From assembly GCF_008710285.1 (NCBI RefSeq), contig NZ_VYQF01000002.1:124001-188000 (forward strand): 64,000 nt of DNA, in the 5' to 3' direction. Positions 9,046 to 18,070 of this stretch are shown here, one piece after another. Source of the stretch: Ginsengibacter hankyongi. GTDB taxonomy: Bacteria; Bacteroidota; Bacteroidia; Chitinophagales; Chitinophagaceae. Each line of letters begins with the position of its first letter. The first letter of the stretch is position 1. A model generated the notes under the pieces. The model did no database searches. It was not told the DNA's origin and worked only from the letters and a program-made list of their open reading frames with translations. Made by a program: the position numbers and the translations under genes.

Positions 9046-10401
9046 TTATTTACTGAAATTTATTTCTGTATGCAACCCGGTAAATACGAAACGTTTTTTA
9101 TTGTACAATCCCTCATTGGCAATTTTAGATGCATCATAATAAAAATACGGGCCAATTAAAATTGAAGTTTTCTGTCTTGAATACAAAGACATAAGTATTG
9201 CTGTATTAAGCCCTACCTGGGTTTTATTTAATAATGAATTATCCTTGTAATAATAACCCGTAGTTGGACTAAATTGTAATGCATTGCTGTATATTAATTC
9301 CGAAAGTACCAACCCTCCTTGCAAGAACAACGGTATATTTTTCTCTTTCCCAATCTGTATTTTTATTGAGAACGGAACCTCAACAAAACTAAGATGATCA
9401 ATGAATTTATTTGTTGTCAATCTTGCACTATATCTACCGCTTGAATCATATAGTTTATTAGAAATATTGAAGGATTTAAAATTTATTCCTGAAACCAATT
9501 TTGCTTTTTTCGAGATATTTTTTTCGGCAAATACGCCAGCAATAAAACCAAAGCCGGATTTTGTTATTGACGATGAAAATGCGGATTGAGATCCTCCTGA
9601 ATTTAATGAACCGGGGCTGGAATAAACGGGTGGATTATTAAGCGCTAAAAAATCCTTTCCTACTCCTGATATCCCGCCTGAAAATAATATCCCAAACTTC
9701 CATTTATTTTTCTTTGATTGCTTTACAGTTGCAGTGTTAGCTTTTTTGTTCTTTAATGTATCGCTATCCTTTGTTGCAGCGTTCACAGCAACTGGCTTTG
9801 ACGAAGTAACACCGTTGATTTTTTCATGAACAGAATCTTTGAACTCGTTTTTCATCTTGTTTTCAACTTGTACATCAGAAGATTGTCCGGATATTATTCC
9901 AGATTCAATTTTCTCTTTAATCTTCGTTGCCACCTTCTTCTGTTTAAAGAATGCGATAGCAGTTTTTTCTTTTGAATTTCTTTTTGCATTTGCTTTCGAA
10001 TTCTTTAAAACTTTATAATAGTGTGTATTATTTTTATCGTTATCATTTTTTCCGGCAAGGTCTGCTGTCTGATTTTCTTTTTGATTAACAGGTCCGGGTA
10101 CAGAATTATTTTCTGGTTGAGCTTTTTCATTTTCCTTTCCTGAGGCTTGAGTAGTATTTTTTAAAGAAGCAGATGTAATAGACGTATGATTCCCCGAAAG
10201 CCTTTGCTGCATTGTATTCCAAAGCCAATAACCTCCGGATAAAACAAGGCCTGTAAATAAAAATAAAATGATCAACCCCCATTTACGATCTTTCTTTTTT
10301 TCAATTCGTACTTCAATTTTTTTCCAAACAGATTCGGACGGCTGAATTTTTAATTCATCCATTTTTTGTTGAACCTGTTTTTCAAATTTATTTTCTTCCA
10401 T
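9046..10401 (-). CDS. Predicted anti-sigma protein with C-terminal outer-membrane barrel domain
   Basis: A 451-residue protein whose start overlaps the sigma gene end by 14 bases, so the two are translationally linked. Residues 1-40 are charged and cytoplasmic by the positive-inside rule (KKKDRK just before the span), with a motif PSESVWKKIE. Residues 41-61 form one membrane span. Residues 62-231 are a Lys/Asn/Ser-rich low-complexity linker. From about 232 the sequence turns into alternating beta strands (KWKFGILFSGGISG onward), resembling the OMP_b-brl group. The sigma-binding role is inferred from position and topology. It lacks the zinc motif of ZAS anti-sigma factors. The linker is long enough to cross the periplasm, so one chain could touch both membranes. 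Confidence 0.75.
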   Translation of the reverse strand: MEENKFEKQVQQKMDELKIQPSESVWKKIEVRIEKKKDRKWGLIILFLFTGLVLSGGYWLWNTMQQRLSGNHTSITSASLKNTTQASGKENEKAQPENNSVPGPVNQKENQTADLAGKNDNDKNNTHYYKVLKNSKANAKRNSKEKTAIAFFKQKKVATKIKEKIESGIISGQSSDVQVENKMKNEFKDSVHEKINGVTSSKPVAVNAATKDSDTLKNKKANTATVKQSKKNKWKFGILFSGGISGVGKDFLALNNPPVYSSPGSLNSGGSQSAFSSSITKSGFGFIAGVFAEKNISKKAKLVSGINFKSFNISNKLYDSSGRYSARLTTNKFIDHLSFVEVPFSIKIQIGKEKNIPLFLQGGLVLSELIYSNALQFSPTTGYYYKDNSLLNKTQVGLNTAILMSLYSRQKTSILIGPYFYYDASKIANEGLYNKKRFVFTGLHTEINFSK

Positions 10402-10948
10402 ATCGCTCTTGTTGTTCTTTTAATGAAAATTTTTCAATCCATCCGATAAGTAAAGCCCGGGCACGTGCATATTGCGATCTTGATGTTCCGTCACTAATAC
10501 CAAGCATAGACGCAATTTCAACATGAGTATACCCTTCTACTGCATGAAGATTAAAAATTGTTTGAAAGCCCGTCGGCAATTGACGTATCAATTCTGATAA
10601 CTCTTTGGTTTGAAGCTGTATTACCGGATCGTTTACAGATACAGGATGCAAAGGCATTTCGCTAAACGAAAGATCATATTGATATTTCTTATTCGTCTTT
10701 AAAAAATTTAAAGCCGTATTTACCATAATTTTCCTGATCCATCCTCCTAATTCACCTTCAAATTTATAGCTGGATAAATGCTTAAACACTTTTACAAAAC
10801 CATCCTGCAAAACGTCTTCAGCATCAGCAATACTTTTTGTATAACGAAAACAAACGCCCAGCATCGCGGGTGCAAAATGCTCATACAATTGCCTCTGTGC
10901 ATCCGGAATGCCTTTAATACAATCTGTTACCAGCTTTCTATAATCCAT
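10388..10948 (-). CDS. ECF-family RNA polymerase sigma factor
   Basis: A 186-residue sigma-70 factor of the extracytoplasmic-function type. Region 2 includes the segment EDVLQDGFVKVF (about residues 45-57) and the promoter-melting part GGWIRKIMVNTALNFL. Region 4 has the helix-turn-helix HVEIASMLGISDGTSRSQ (about 145-162). Regions 1 and 3 are absent, as in all ECF factors. I take the ATG at 10948. The TTG at 10972 lies inside a promoter motif that is repeated upstream of the lipoprotein gene 2 kb downstream, which points to autoregulation. The next gene is its presumed regulator. The whole set resembles sigma-plus-barrel loci common in Chitinophagaceae. Confidence 0.92.
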   Translation of the reverse strand: MDYRKLVTDCIKGIPDAQRQLYEHFAPAMLGVCFRYTKSIADAEDVLQDGFVKVFKHLSSYKFEGELGGWIRKIMVNTALNFLKTNKKYQYDLSFSEMPLHPVSVNDPVIQLQTKELSELIRQLPTGFQTIFNLHAVEGYTHVEIASMLGISDGTSRSQYARARALLIGWIEKFSLKEQQERYGRK

Positions 10949-10963
10949 ATCTATATTACAGTT

Positions 10964-10995
10964 TGTTGACAACCCGTATTTGAATATCGTTGCAT
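10964..10995 (-). promoter_or_regulatory. ECF-type promoter of the sigma factor gene
   Basis: On the minus strand: ATGCAACG, 14 bases, GTTGTCAACA, then 15 bases to the ATG at 10948. It matches the element at 9005-9036 at every base of both blocks and in spacing. It supports autoregulation and rules out the TTG at 10972 as the start codon. Confidence 0.7.
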
Positions 10996-11036
10996 ACAGT
11001 AATTATTTTATTCAAAAGAAGAAATTACCGATTAAC

Positions 11037-11044
11037 TAACTTTG
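11037..11044 (+). promoter_or_regulatory. -7 promoter element of bioA
   Basis: TAACTTTG is an exact TAnnTTTG match and ends 22 bases upstream of the bioA ATG. Confidence 0.5.
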
Positions 11045-11066
11045 AAGCAATCCTAAAACAATTAAG

Positions 11067-12356
11067 ATGAGTTTGATTGAAAAAGATTTTGAATTTATAT
11101 GGCATCCTTATACGCATCAAAAAAATCGTTCTCCTTCTATCCCAATAGTAAAAGGGGAAAAGACGATTTTATATGATGAAAACGGGAATCAATACATAGA
11201 TGCAATAAGCAGTTGGTGGGTTACCATCCATGGACATGGCAACAAATACATTGCAAAAAAATTATACAAGCAGGCCAAGAAGCTGGAGCAGGTAATATTT
11301 GCAGGATTTACTCACGAACCCGCAGTTAAGCTTGCCGAAAAATTATTAAAAATTTTACCCGGCAATTTTTCAAAAATATTTTATAGCGATAATGGATCAA
11401 CGGCGACTGAAGTAGCGATAAAAATGTCGCTTCAATATTGGATGAATAAAGGCGAAGGAAACAGGAATAAAATCCTTGCATTCAATCATTCATATCACGG
11501 CGACACATTTGGAGCTATGAGCGTTAGTGAAAGAGGCACTTTTACTTTGGCGTTCAGGGATAAATTGTTTGAAGTAATTTTTATTGAAACACCCGACGGC
11601 AAGAACATTCCGCAACTGCAGCAGCAAATTGAAAAATATAAAAATGAAATCGCTTGTTTTATTTATGAACCTTTATTGCAGGGCGCAGGTGGAATGAGAA
11701 TGTATGATCCAAACAATCTGGATTCTCTTTTAACCATAATGAAAAAAGAAAACGTTATTTGTATTGCTGACGAAGTGCTTACGGGGTTTTACCGTACCGG
11801 AAGTTTTTTTGCAGGAGATTATCTAACACAAAAGGCAGATATCATTTGCCTCAGCAAAGCCCTCACCGGGGGAACAATGGCAATGGGGGTAACGGCCTGC
11901 ACCCAAGATGTGTATGACGCTTTTGTGAGTGATGACAAAATGAAAACTTTTTTTCACGGGCATTCTTTTACCGCCAACCCATTAGCTTGTACGGCGGCCC
12001 TTGCCAGTCTTACTCTGCTTCAAAAGAAAAAATGCATAGAAAGAATTGAGGAAATTGTAATCCAACAAAAGAATTTTTTAAATACGATACAATTATTTAA
12101 AGAAAAAAATATCGTTAAAAATTTACGTCACGTGGGAACCATCTGCGCCTTCGAGGTTCAAACAAATGAAAATGATAACTACCTGCATAATATCGGCTCC
12201 TTCTTTACTGATTATTGTTTACAAAATGGCGTTTACCTGCGGGCGTTAGGAAATACAATTTATATAATGCCCCCCTATTGTATTACAAAAAAAGAATTAA
12301 AAAAAGTGCACAGCGTGATAACAGGTTTCCTGGAATCCATAATTAAAAAAGATTAA
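11067..12356 (+). CDS. bioA: Adenosylmethionine-8-amino-7-oxononanoate aminotransferase
   Basis: Biotin synthesis enzyme: moves the amino group of S-adenosylmethionine to KAPA, giving DAPA, with PLP. The 429 residues show the BioA-specific start FIWHPYTH and SSWWVTIHGH, the substrate segment SYHGDTFGAMS, the Asp that binds the PLP ring in CIADEVLTGFYRTG, and the PLP lysine in LSKALTGG (Lys264). FHGHSFTANPLAC follows, as in the family. No other bio genes are next to it. The stop codon TAA shares the bases TTAA with the stop of the convergent gene at 12353, leaving no spacer between them. Confidence 0.95.
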   Translation: MSLIEKDFEFIWHPYTHQKNRSPSIPIVKGEKTILYDENGNQYIDAISSWWVTIHGHGNKYIAKKLYKQAKKLEQVIFAGFTHEPAVKLAEKLLKILPGNFSKIFYSDNGSTATEVAIKMSLQYWMNKGEGNRNKILAFNHSYHGDTFGAMSVSERGTFTLAFRDKLFEVIFIETPDGKNIPQLQQQIEKYKNEIACFIYEPLLQGAGGMRMYDPNNLDSLLTIMKKENVICIADEVLTGFYRTGSFFAGDYLTQKADIICLSKALTGGTMAMGVTACTQDVYDAFVSDDKMKTFFHGHSFTANPLACTAALASLTLLQKKKCIERIEEIVIQQKNFLNTIQLFKEKNIVKNLRHVGTICAFEVQTNENDNYLHNIGSFFTDYCLQNGVYLRALGNTIYIMPPYCITKKELKKVHSVITGFLESIIKKD

Positions 12357-12901
12357 GGAACATTTTTCTCCGCGGCTATTTTTAAATTCTGCAAAGCTGC
12401 TTCATATTTCGGCCCGGTGACTTTATCAAGAAAAATGCCGGCAAATTTTCGCCACGGATACCAACCCAATTGCATATTTACATTCCAGGTAAGTTGCGTT
12501 TGCCCTGTGCCGTTAGGTAACAAAACAAATTGGTATGTTTTTGTATTCCCCTTTTCTTCAGCCACAAGAACAATAATATTTTCAGGCGAAGATTTCAATA
12601 AAGACAACGATATTTCTTTTTTATTTTCATTAGTAAGTATAGCGACAGGTTTATTATCCTGTTCCGATATATTTACTGTTATCTCTTTGTTTTGAAAAGC
12701 CGGATACCAGTTTTTCCAGTTATTAAAATCATTTATCTGTGTTGCTACTGCATTATCATTTGCGTTAATAGTAACCCATTTTGAAATGGTGATCTGAGAA
12801 GGAAGGAAAACTGTAATCAAACATAAAAACCCTATCAAAATTAAAACAGCAATAAAAAATAATTTAGCTCGGCGCATACTTGTACGATAATTTATTCCCA
12901 T
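12353..12901 (-). CDS. Membrane-anchored SRPBCC-like protein
   Basis: A 182-residue protein with a short basic N-terminus, one membrane span at about residues 13-33, and an SRPBCC/polyketide-cyclase-like remainder. Seen features are the early NDFNNWKNWYPAF segment, the central antiparallel strands, and a late VNMQLGWYPWRKFAGIF segment, in the arrangement of START-like lipid or small-ligand cavities. Its ATG overlaps the end of the ABC-2 permease gene by ten bases, so the two are probably co-translated. The ligand is not known. An alternative start at Met9 would remove only the cytoplasmic tail. Confidence 0.7.
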   Translation of the reverse strand: MGINYRTSMRRAKLFFIAVLILIGFLCLITVFLPSQITISKWVTINANDNAVATQINDFNNWKNWYPAFQNKEITVNISEQDNKPVAILTNENKKEISLSLLKSSPENIIVLVAEEKGNTKTYQFVLLPNGTGQTQLTWNVNMQLGWYPWRKFAGIFLDKVTGPKYEAALQNLKIAAEKNVP

Positions 12902-14004
12902 TTAAAAACCTTTACTGCTACTGCATATACAATAACCCCCCAAAGTAATAAAATGCCAATTTCTATTTTAACATCCCAAAGGCTTTTTCCTTCAAAGGCC
13001 ACATCCCGAAGCGCTTCATTAAGATGAGTAAGCGGCATTATTTTAGCAATCCATTGCAGCCACACGGGGAAAACGCTCACTGAAAAAAACGTTCCGCCAA
13101 TTAAAAATTGCGGAAGTGTTATAAGATTGGCAAACGGAGGAATTGTGTTATCGCTTGTTGCTAGTCCGCTTACTATAAAACCAAATCCCATAAATACAAT
13201 CAGGCCAATAAAACTCAAAACAAGCATGTTAAAAAATGTATTAAACCCGTGTATTAAAGTAAAGCCAAAGAAAAAATGTCCCAACAGAATTATTACTATT
13301 GCGGTAAGTATTTGGAATAAGACACGGCTTAACATTTCGCCTAAAATAATATGCGTTCTGCTTATGGGTGTGGCAAAAAATCTCTTTAATACCAGGGTAT
13401 TTCGAAGATTAAAAAACATAAACGCCACGCCAAATACGCCTGAGGCCAGCAAAGAAAATCCAAGCTGGCCGGGAAGAATAAAGTCAATGCTTTTGTATTG
13501 TCTTATTTCAAAAATATCTCTTTTAGGATCAAAATCGAAACTGGCATAAGCCGGGCGATCTCTATAAAATTGATTACTTAATTGATTAATTACACTTTCA
13601 ACCAAAGTTTTAAATTGAGGCCATTTATCATTACTGGAATTGGTACTTTTTAATGTAAAATTATAGGGAGGATTCCCGGATACATTTTTTTGAATATTTA
13701 TAATCCCAGCCAGTTTTCCTTTTTCCATATCATCCGTCAATGAATCCTTATCCTTATACCTTATTATAGAAACCCCCTGCGTATTTACTAATGCTTTGTA
13801 CAATGCATTAGCGGTGTCTGCATTTTCTTCAATGGCAACTTTATAAGTTTGTGTTCTGCCATTTCCGCCGATAAAACCAAATACAAGAATAAAAATTAGT
13901 GGAAAAGCAAATCCAAAGATTACCGCAGACGGGCTCCTGAAAATTGCACGGAAACTGGCCTTTGTTATTGCTAACATTGCCCTTAGCTGGCTATATGGCT
14001 TCAT
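12892..14004 (-). CDS. ABC-2 type transporter permease
   Basis: The 370 residues follow the ABC-2 plan: one N-terminal span (about 22-45) ending FVFGFIGG, a periplasmic domain of about 130 residues, then five C-terminal spans with the typical LPGQLGFSLLASGVFGVAF and FPVWLQWIAKIMPLTHLNEA segments. Such permeases export drugs, lipids or polysaccharide and need a separate ATPase. None lies beside it, unlike most family members, so the partner must be encoded elsewhere. The following SRPBCC gene overlaps it and may act with it. The substrate cannot be inferred. Confidence 0.88.
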   Translation of the reverse strand: MKPYSQLRAMLAITKASFRAIFRSPSAVIFGFAFPLIFILVFGFIGGNGRTQTYKVAIEENADTANALYKALVNTQGVSIIRYKDKDSLTDDMEKGKLAGIINIQKNVSGNPPYNFTLKSTNSSNDKWPQFKTLVESVINQLSNQFYRDRPAYASFDFDPKRDIFEIRQYKSIDFILPGQLGFSLLASGVFGVAFMFFNLRNTLVLKRFFATPISRTHIILGEMLSRVLFQILTAIVIILLGHFFFGFTLIHGFNTFFNMLVLSFIGLIVFMGFGFIVSGLATSDNTIPPFANLITLPQFLIGGTFFSVSVFPVWLQWIAKIMPLTHLNEALRDVAFEGKSLWDVKIEIGILLLWGVIVYAVAVKVFKWE

Positions 14005-14222
14005 GAGTAGGTTAATTGAAAAAAAGCAAATCTATTGGAGAAATAATAAAAGTAAAAAAATTGTTTATTGTGGAAGATTCCCCGGTATTAAAATTCGCCT
14101 TACAAGGTCACCAAATTTTGCAGCCAGTCGAAATTCATTTCGCATATTTAATTTTTCAGTTGTTATTTTTGATTTTTAAAATATTTTCAAATCATTTGTA
14201 AAAGGAGTCCATAAACATCTCT

Positions 14223-14230
14223 CATTTTTG
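14223..14230 (+). promoter_or_regulatory. Probable -7 element of the deoxynucleoside kinase gene
   Basis: CATTTTTG differs from TAnnTTTG only in its first base and ends 17 bases before the ATG at 14248. The 240-base spacer to its left shows nothing else I can name. An AUG-led ORF there (14016-14201) does not look coding. Confidence 0.35.
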
Positions 14231-14247
14231 CACCTGGTTAATCACCC

Positions 14248-14880
14248 ATGAAATATAATTTCATTACCATTGAGGGAAACATTGGAGCTGGCAAAACAAC
14301 GTTGGCACATTTGCTCAGCAAGCGCCTGAATGCGAGATTAATATTAGAAGAATTTGCAGACAATCCGTTTCTTCCAAAGTTTTATGAAAACCAGCAACAG
14401 TATGCCTTTCCGCTGGAACTTTTTTTTATGGCTGAAAGATATAAGCAGTTGAAAGATCTTTTGCAAACGAAGGATATGTTTCAGCATGTAACTATTTCAG
14501 ATTATTTATTTACAAAATGTCTTTTGTTTGCCAAAGTAAATTTACCGGAAGAAGAATTTTTATTGTATCAGAAATTATTTGACATTATTAATCCGCAACT
14601 TGTTCAGCCTGACCTATTGATATATTTACATGCACCGGTAACCAAATTAAAAGAAAACATCAGGAAACGTAATCGTTTCTACGAACAAGGTATAGCCACA
14701 GAATATCTTTTTTCATTGCAGGAAACCTATACACAATATATAAAACAGCATAATATTAAAACTTTATTTATCGATGCATCAGAAGCAGATTTTTTAGGAA
14801 ATGAAAAACATTTAAATACCGTATTAGAAGCGCTTAACAATGATTACGACCAGGGCCAGCATTACCTGCAACTCCCCTAA
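14248..14880 (+). CDS. Deoxynucleoside kinase
   Basis: Phosphorylates deoxynucleosides for DNA precursor salvage. The P-loop GNIGAGKT is at residues 10-17, followed by EEFADNPFLPKFYE, the substrate-binding Glu region of the dCK/dGK family, and a lid RKRNRFYEQG near 145. The DRS-type motif reads SDYLF, as in deoxyguanosine/deoxyadenosine kinase-like members rather than the thymidine kinases. Length (210 residues) is normal. A second, distinct family member is encoded at 31546, so the two probably split purine and pyrimidine substrates. The MFS gene follows after eight bases and is probably in the same transcript. Confidence 0.88.
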   Translation: MKYNFITIEGNIGAGKTTLAHLLSKRLNARLILEEFADNPFLPKFYENQQQYAFPLELFFMAERYKQLKDLLQTKDMFQHVTISDYLFTKCLLFAKVNLPEEEFLLYQKLFDIINPQLVQPDLLIYLHAPVTKLKENIRKRNRFYEQGIATEYLFSLQETYTQYIKQHNIKTLFIDASEADFLGNEKHLNTVLEALNNDYDQGQHYLQLP

Positions 14881-14888
14881 ATGAAACT

Positions 14889-16133
14889 ATGAATTCAGTC
14901 TTAAAAAATAGTCCTTTTGCGTCTGTAAAAATAACAGAGTTCCGTAACCTGTTGTTGGGAAGATTTGTTTTTATCATGGGGCTTAGGATGATGGCGACTC
15001 TTGTAGGATGGTGGATTTATCTTCTAACCAATGATCCTTTTGCAATTGGATTAATTGGCTTATCTGAAGTGGTTCCTGCTGTTTCATTAGCGCTATATGC
15101 CGGCCATGTTATTGATCAGAGTGAGAAGAAAAAATTGCTCCTTAGAGGTATTATTCTTTATATTATAGCGGCTATTATTTTAGTTTTTATATCGGGCAAA
15201 TTCACTGCAAGCCACTTAAGCAATCACTGGATCGCTATTTGCATCTATACTGTAATATTTGGTACTGGAATTATACGAGCCTTTACAGGGCCCGTTTTCA
15301 GCGCAATGATCGCATATATGGTTCCCAGGGTTCATCTTCAAAATGCAACAACATGGAGCCAGGGAACGTGGCTTTCTGCTTCTGTAACAGGTCATGCTGT
15401 TGGTGGATTTTTAATAGCCGGTGCAGGAATTACCGGCACTTTAATCACCGTATGCTGCCTAATAACTACTGCATTTTTTTTCTTAATAAAAATTAAAAAG
15501 AAACCGGCTGGTAATATTAAAGGGGTTGTTCGTACATGGGAAAGTGTAAACGAAGGTTTACGATTTGTATTTAAAACAAAAGAGTTATTGGGCGCTATTT
15601 CTTTGGATCTTTTTGCTGTTTTATTTGGGGGTGCTGTTGCATTAATACCAATTTATGCCAGAGATATTTTAAAGGTTGGGCCGCAAGGTTTTGGATTTCT
15701 CAATGGTGCAGCAGACCTCGGTTCTATATTTATAGTTGTCATACTTACTTTGTTTCCTTTGCAGAAAAAACAGGGCAAAAAATTATTATTGGCGGTAGCA
15801 GGTTTCGGAATATGTATTATCATATTCGGCATTTCAAAAATTTTCGTCCTTTCATTTGTTGCATTACTTATTTCCGGAATGCTTGATGGAATAAGTGTCG
15901 TGATAAGAGGAACAATTACTCAATTAAAAACACCGGACAACATGCGTGGACGAGTAATGAGCGTAACATCTATGTTTGTAAACTCGAGTAATGAACTCGG
16001 GCAGTTTGAAAGCGGTGTAATGGCTAAACTAATGGGGACAGTTCCCTCTGTAATATTTGGCGGCTCTATGACCTTACTGGTAGTTATTGCTACATGGTTT
16101 AAAGCGCCCACCTTACGAAAAATGGAATATTAA
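14889..16133 (+). CDS. MFS transporter
   Basis: A 414-residue major facilitator with about 12 membrane spans split by a central loop of basic residues (IKIKKKPAGNIKG near 200). The layout and segments such as GLIGLSEVVPAVSLALYAGHVIDQ and GALSL-like repeats resemble the MFS_3/EntS group of exporters, in which the loop between spans 2 and 3 carries an acidic then basic stretch (here DQSEKKKLLLRG). It lies eight bases after the deoxynucleoside kinase, but nothing shows that it handles nucleosides. The substrate is unknown. Confidence 0.85.
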   Translation: MNSVLKNSPFASVKITEFRNLLLGRFVFIMGLRMMATLVGWWIYLLTNDPFAIGLIGLSEVVPAVSLALYAGHVIDQSEKKKLLLRGIILYIIAAIILVFISGKFTASHLSNHWIAICIYTVIFGTGIIRAFTGPVFSAMIAYMVPRVHLQNATTWSQGTWLSASVTGHAVGGFLIAGAGITGTLITVCCLITTAFFFLIKIKKKPAGNIKGVVRTWESVNEGLRFVFKTKELLGAISLDLFAVLFGGAVALIPIYARDILKVGPQGFGFLNGAADLGSIFIVVILTLFPLQKKQGKKLLLAVAGFGICIIIFGISKIFVLSFVALLISGMLDGISVVIRGTITQLKTPDNMRGRVMSVTSMFVNSSNELGQFESGVMAKLMGTVPSVIFGGSMTLLVVIATWFKAPTLRKMEY

Positions 16134-16181
16134 TTCCTTTTTCCGCTTAGTAAAACGTTTAGCCCCGCACGTTAGATTCAC

Positions 16182-16613
16182 TTATTCAGAAATTTCTACC
16201 AGTTCAATATCAAAAACTAATTCCTTACCTGCAAGTTCATGGTTGGCATCAAGAATTACAACTTCATCTTTTACTTCAGTAACAATTACGGGTATCGGAT
16301 GACCTGCTTCGTTACGCAATTGTAACTTCATGCCAGGCTCCAGTTTCATATCGGGCGGAATGCTTGATTTGGGAAACTCTATAATCGCTTCCTCATTTTT
16401 ATTACCATATGCATTTTCAGGTGCTATAACGATTGTTTTCTTCTCACCAACAACCATTCCCGGAATGGCCGCATCAAAACCCGCTATCATTTGGCCTGCA
16501 CCTACTGTAAACTCAAGCGGTTCACGTCCCTCACTAGAATCAAACTGCTCGCCTGAATTTAATTTTCCCTTGTAATGCACTTTTACAACATCACCTTTTT
16601 TCGCTTTACTCAT
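16182..16613 (-). CDS. FKBP-type peptidyl-prolyl isomerase, SlyD-like
   Basis: A 143-residue cytosolic FKBP fold that turns prolyl bonds and acts as a folding helper. It starts GDVVKVHYKGKLNSGEQFDSS with the family's YKG and FDS positions, then PLEFTVGAGQMIAGFD, followed by an inserted domain (about residues 72-125) as in SlyD. The metal-binding His-rich tail of E. coli SlyD is missing. The protein stops after LVFDIELVEISE. It stands alone, converging with the MFS gene. Confidence 0.92.
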   Translation of the reverse strand: MSKAKKGDVVKVHYKGKLNSGEQFDSSEGREPLEFTVGAGQMIAGFDAAIPGMVVGEKKTIVIAPENAYGNKNEEAIIEFPKSSIPPDMKLEPGMKLQLRNEAGHPIPVIVTEVKDEVVILDANHELAGKELVFDIELVEISE

Positions 16614-16814
16614 ATTGTTATGTTTGTAAATTTAAGATTGAAGTTTTTTTAGTTAAATTATTCTGCGATTTCAACAAAGAAACTAATAAATGTTTGTCTC
16701 GTCAAACCCAAGGACATTGTTATATGTAATTTATAAAAAAATTATAACCTATAAAGCGATTTTCATAATATATTTAAGCGGACCGTATAACCATTTTTTA
16801 ATGAAATTTGGATA

Positions 16815-18038
16815 ATGAAAAAGAAAATAATACTCACAACCTGTTTTTTTATTCTATTAAGTCAGGTATTTTCTCAAAAAAGAATTATTCCCGGCGCAGA
16901 AAGGATGAACGTATATCTGCCCTTTCTAAAGGGCAAATCTGTTGCTGTTTTTGCCAATCAAACATCATTAGTGCATCACACAAATCTTGTTGATACTTTA
17001 TTAAAAAGAGGAATAAAAGTGATTAGGATTTTTAGCCCGGAACACGGCTTCCGAGGGGTTGCTGATGCCGGTGAAAAAGTTGACAATGACATAGATAAAA
17101 AAACGGGTGTAAAAATTATAAGCTTATTTGGCAAACATAATAAACCAACACCGGAAGATTTACAAGACGTAGATGTAATGATTTTCGACATACAGGATGT
17201 AGGTACCAGGTTTTATACTTTTATTTCTTCCATGCAATATTATATGGAAGCGGCATTGGAAAACTCAAAGCCGTTGTTGATACTTGACAGGCCTAATCCT
17301 AATGGTTTTTATGTAGACGGGCCAGTGCTCGATCCAAAATTTAAAAGCTTTGTAGGAATGAACCCAATCCCCATCGTGTATGGTATGACGATAGGTGAGT
17401 ATGCTTTTATGGTCTCGGGTGAAAAATGGCTATCGGATGCTGCTAATAAGAAATATGAGTATTATTTACATGCAAAAAATTCTGCCGATACACCGTTTCA
17501 TTTTTTAGTAATAAAATGTTTAAATTATGATCATAAAAGCAAATATATTTTACCGGTAAAACCATCACCCAATTTGCCTTCTATACAATCTGTTTACTGT
17601 TATCCCACTACATGTCTGTTTGAAGGAACTACATTAAGTGAAGGCCGGGGAACTTATAAACCATTTCAAATTTTTGGTGCGCCATCCTTACCAAAAAATC
17701 TTTATTCATTTACGCCACATCCCACAGAAGGCGCAAAAAGCAACAAGCATTATGGTGAAGTTTGTTATGGATGGAATCTTTCAGGAACTCCGCAAGAGAT
17801 CCTAAAAAAGATAGATAATAAAATTCAGTTGAAATGGATTATACAGGCCTATAAATTATTTCCTGACAAAGAAAATTTCTTTTTACAAGGATTCAACCGG
17901 CTTGCAGGAAATGATGTGTTGATGCAACAAATTAAAGATGGTGTTTCAGAAAATGAGATAAGAAAAAGCTGGAAACCAGGTTTGGATAATTTTAAAAAAA
18001 TAAGAAAGAAATACTTGTTGTACAAGGATTTTGAATGA
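16815..18038 (+). CDS. namZ: NamZ-like exo-beta-N-acetylmuramidase (DUF1343, GH171)
   Basis: A 407-residue exported protein with a signal peptide at 1-20 (MKKKIILTTCFFILLSQVFS). The DUF1343 signature is clear: VAVFANQTSLV, then IFSPEHGFRG near residue 75, DIQDVGTRFYTFISSM near 120, LILDRPNPNG, and a C-terminal domain with EGTTLSEGRGT. Proteins of this family were shown in Bacillus and Tannerella to release MurNAc from the non-reducing end of peptidoglycan fragments, so a cell-wall recycling role in the periplasm is likely. fmt follows after 32 bases, and a LysM protein is encoded just beyond it on the other strand. Confidence 0.9.
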   Translation: MKKKIILTTCFFILLSQVFSQKRIIPGAERMNVYLPFLKGKSVAVFANQTSLVHHTNLVDTLLKRGIKVIRIFSPEHGFRGVADAGEKVDNDIDKKTGVKIISLFGKHNKPTPEDLQDVDVMIFDIQDVGTRFYTFISSMQYYMEAALENSKPLLILDRPNPNGFYVDGPVLDPKFKSFVGMNPIPIVYGMTIGEYAFMVSGEKWLSDAANKKYEYYLHAKNSADTPFHFLVIKCLNYDHKSKYILPVKPSPNLPSIQSVYCYPTTCLFEGTTLSEGRGTYKPFQIFGAPSLPKNLYSFTPHPTEGAKSNKHYGEVCYGWNLSGTPQEILKKIDNKIQLKWIIQAYKLFPDKENFFLQGFNRLAGNDVLMQQIKDGVSENEIRKSWKPGLDNFKKIRKKYLLYKDFE

Positions 18039-18070
18039 AAAATTAAATGATTGGCTGAATAGATAAATCA

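Noticed and set aside
14016-14201. 61-residue plus-strand ORF in the spacer before the deoxynucleoside kinase
   Set aside because: No credible start context, no family, AT-rich composition.
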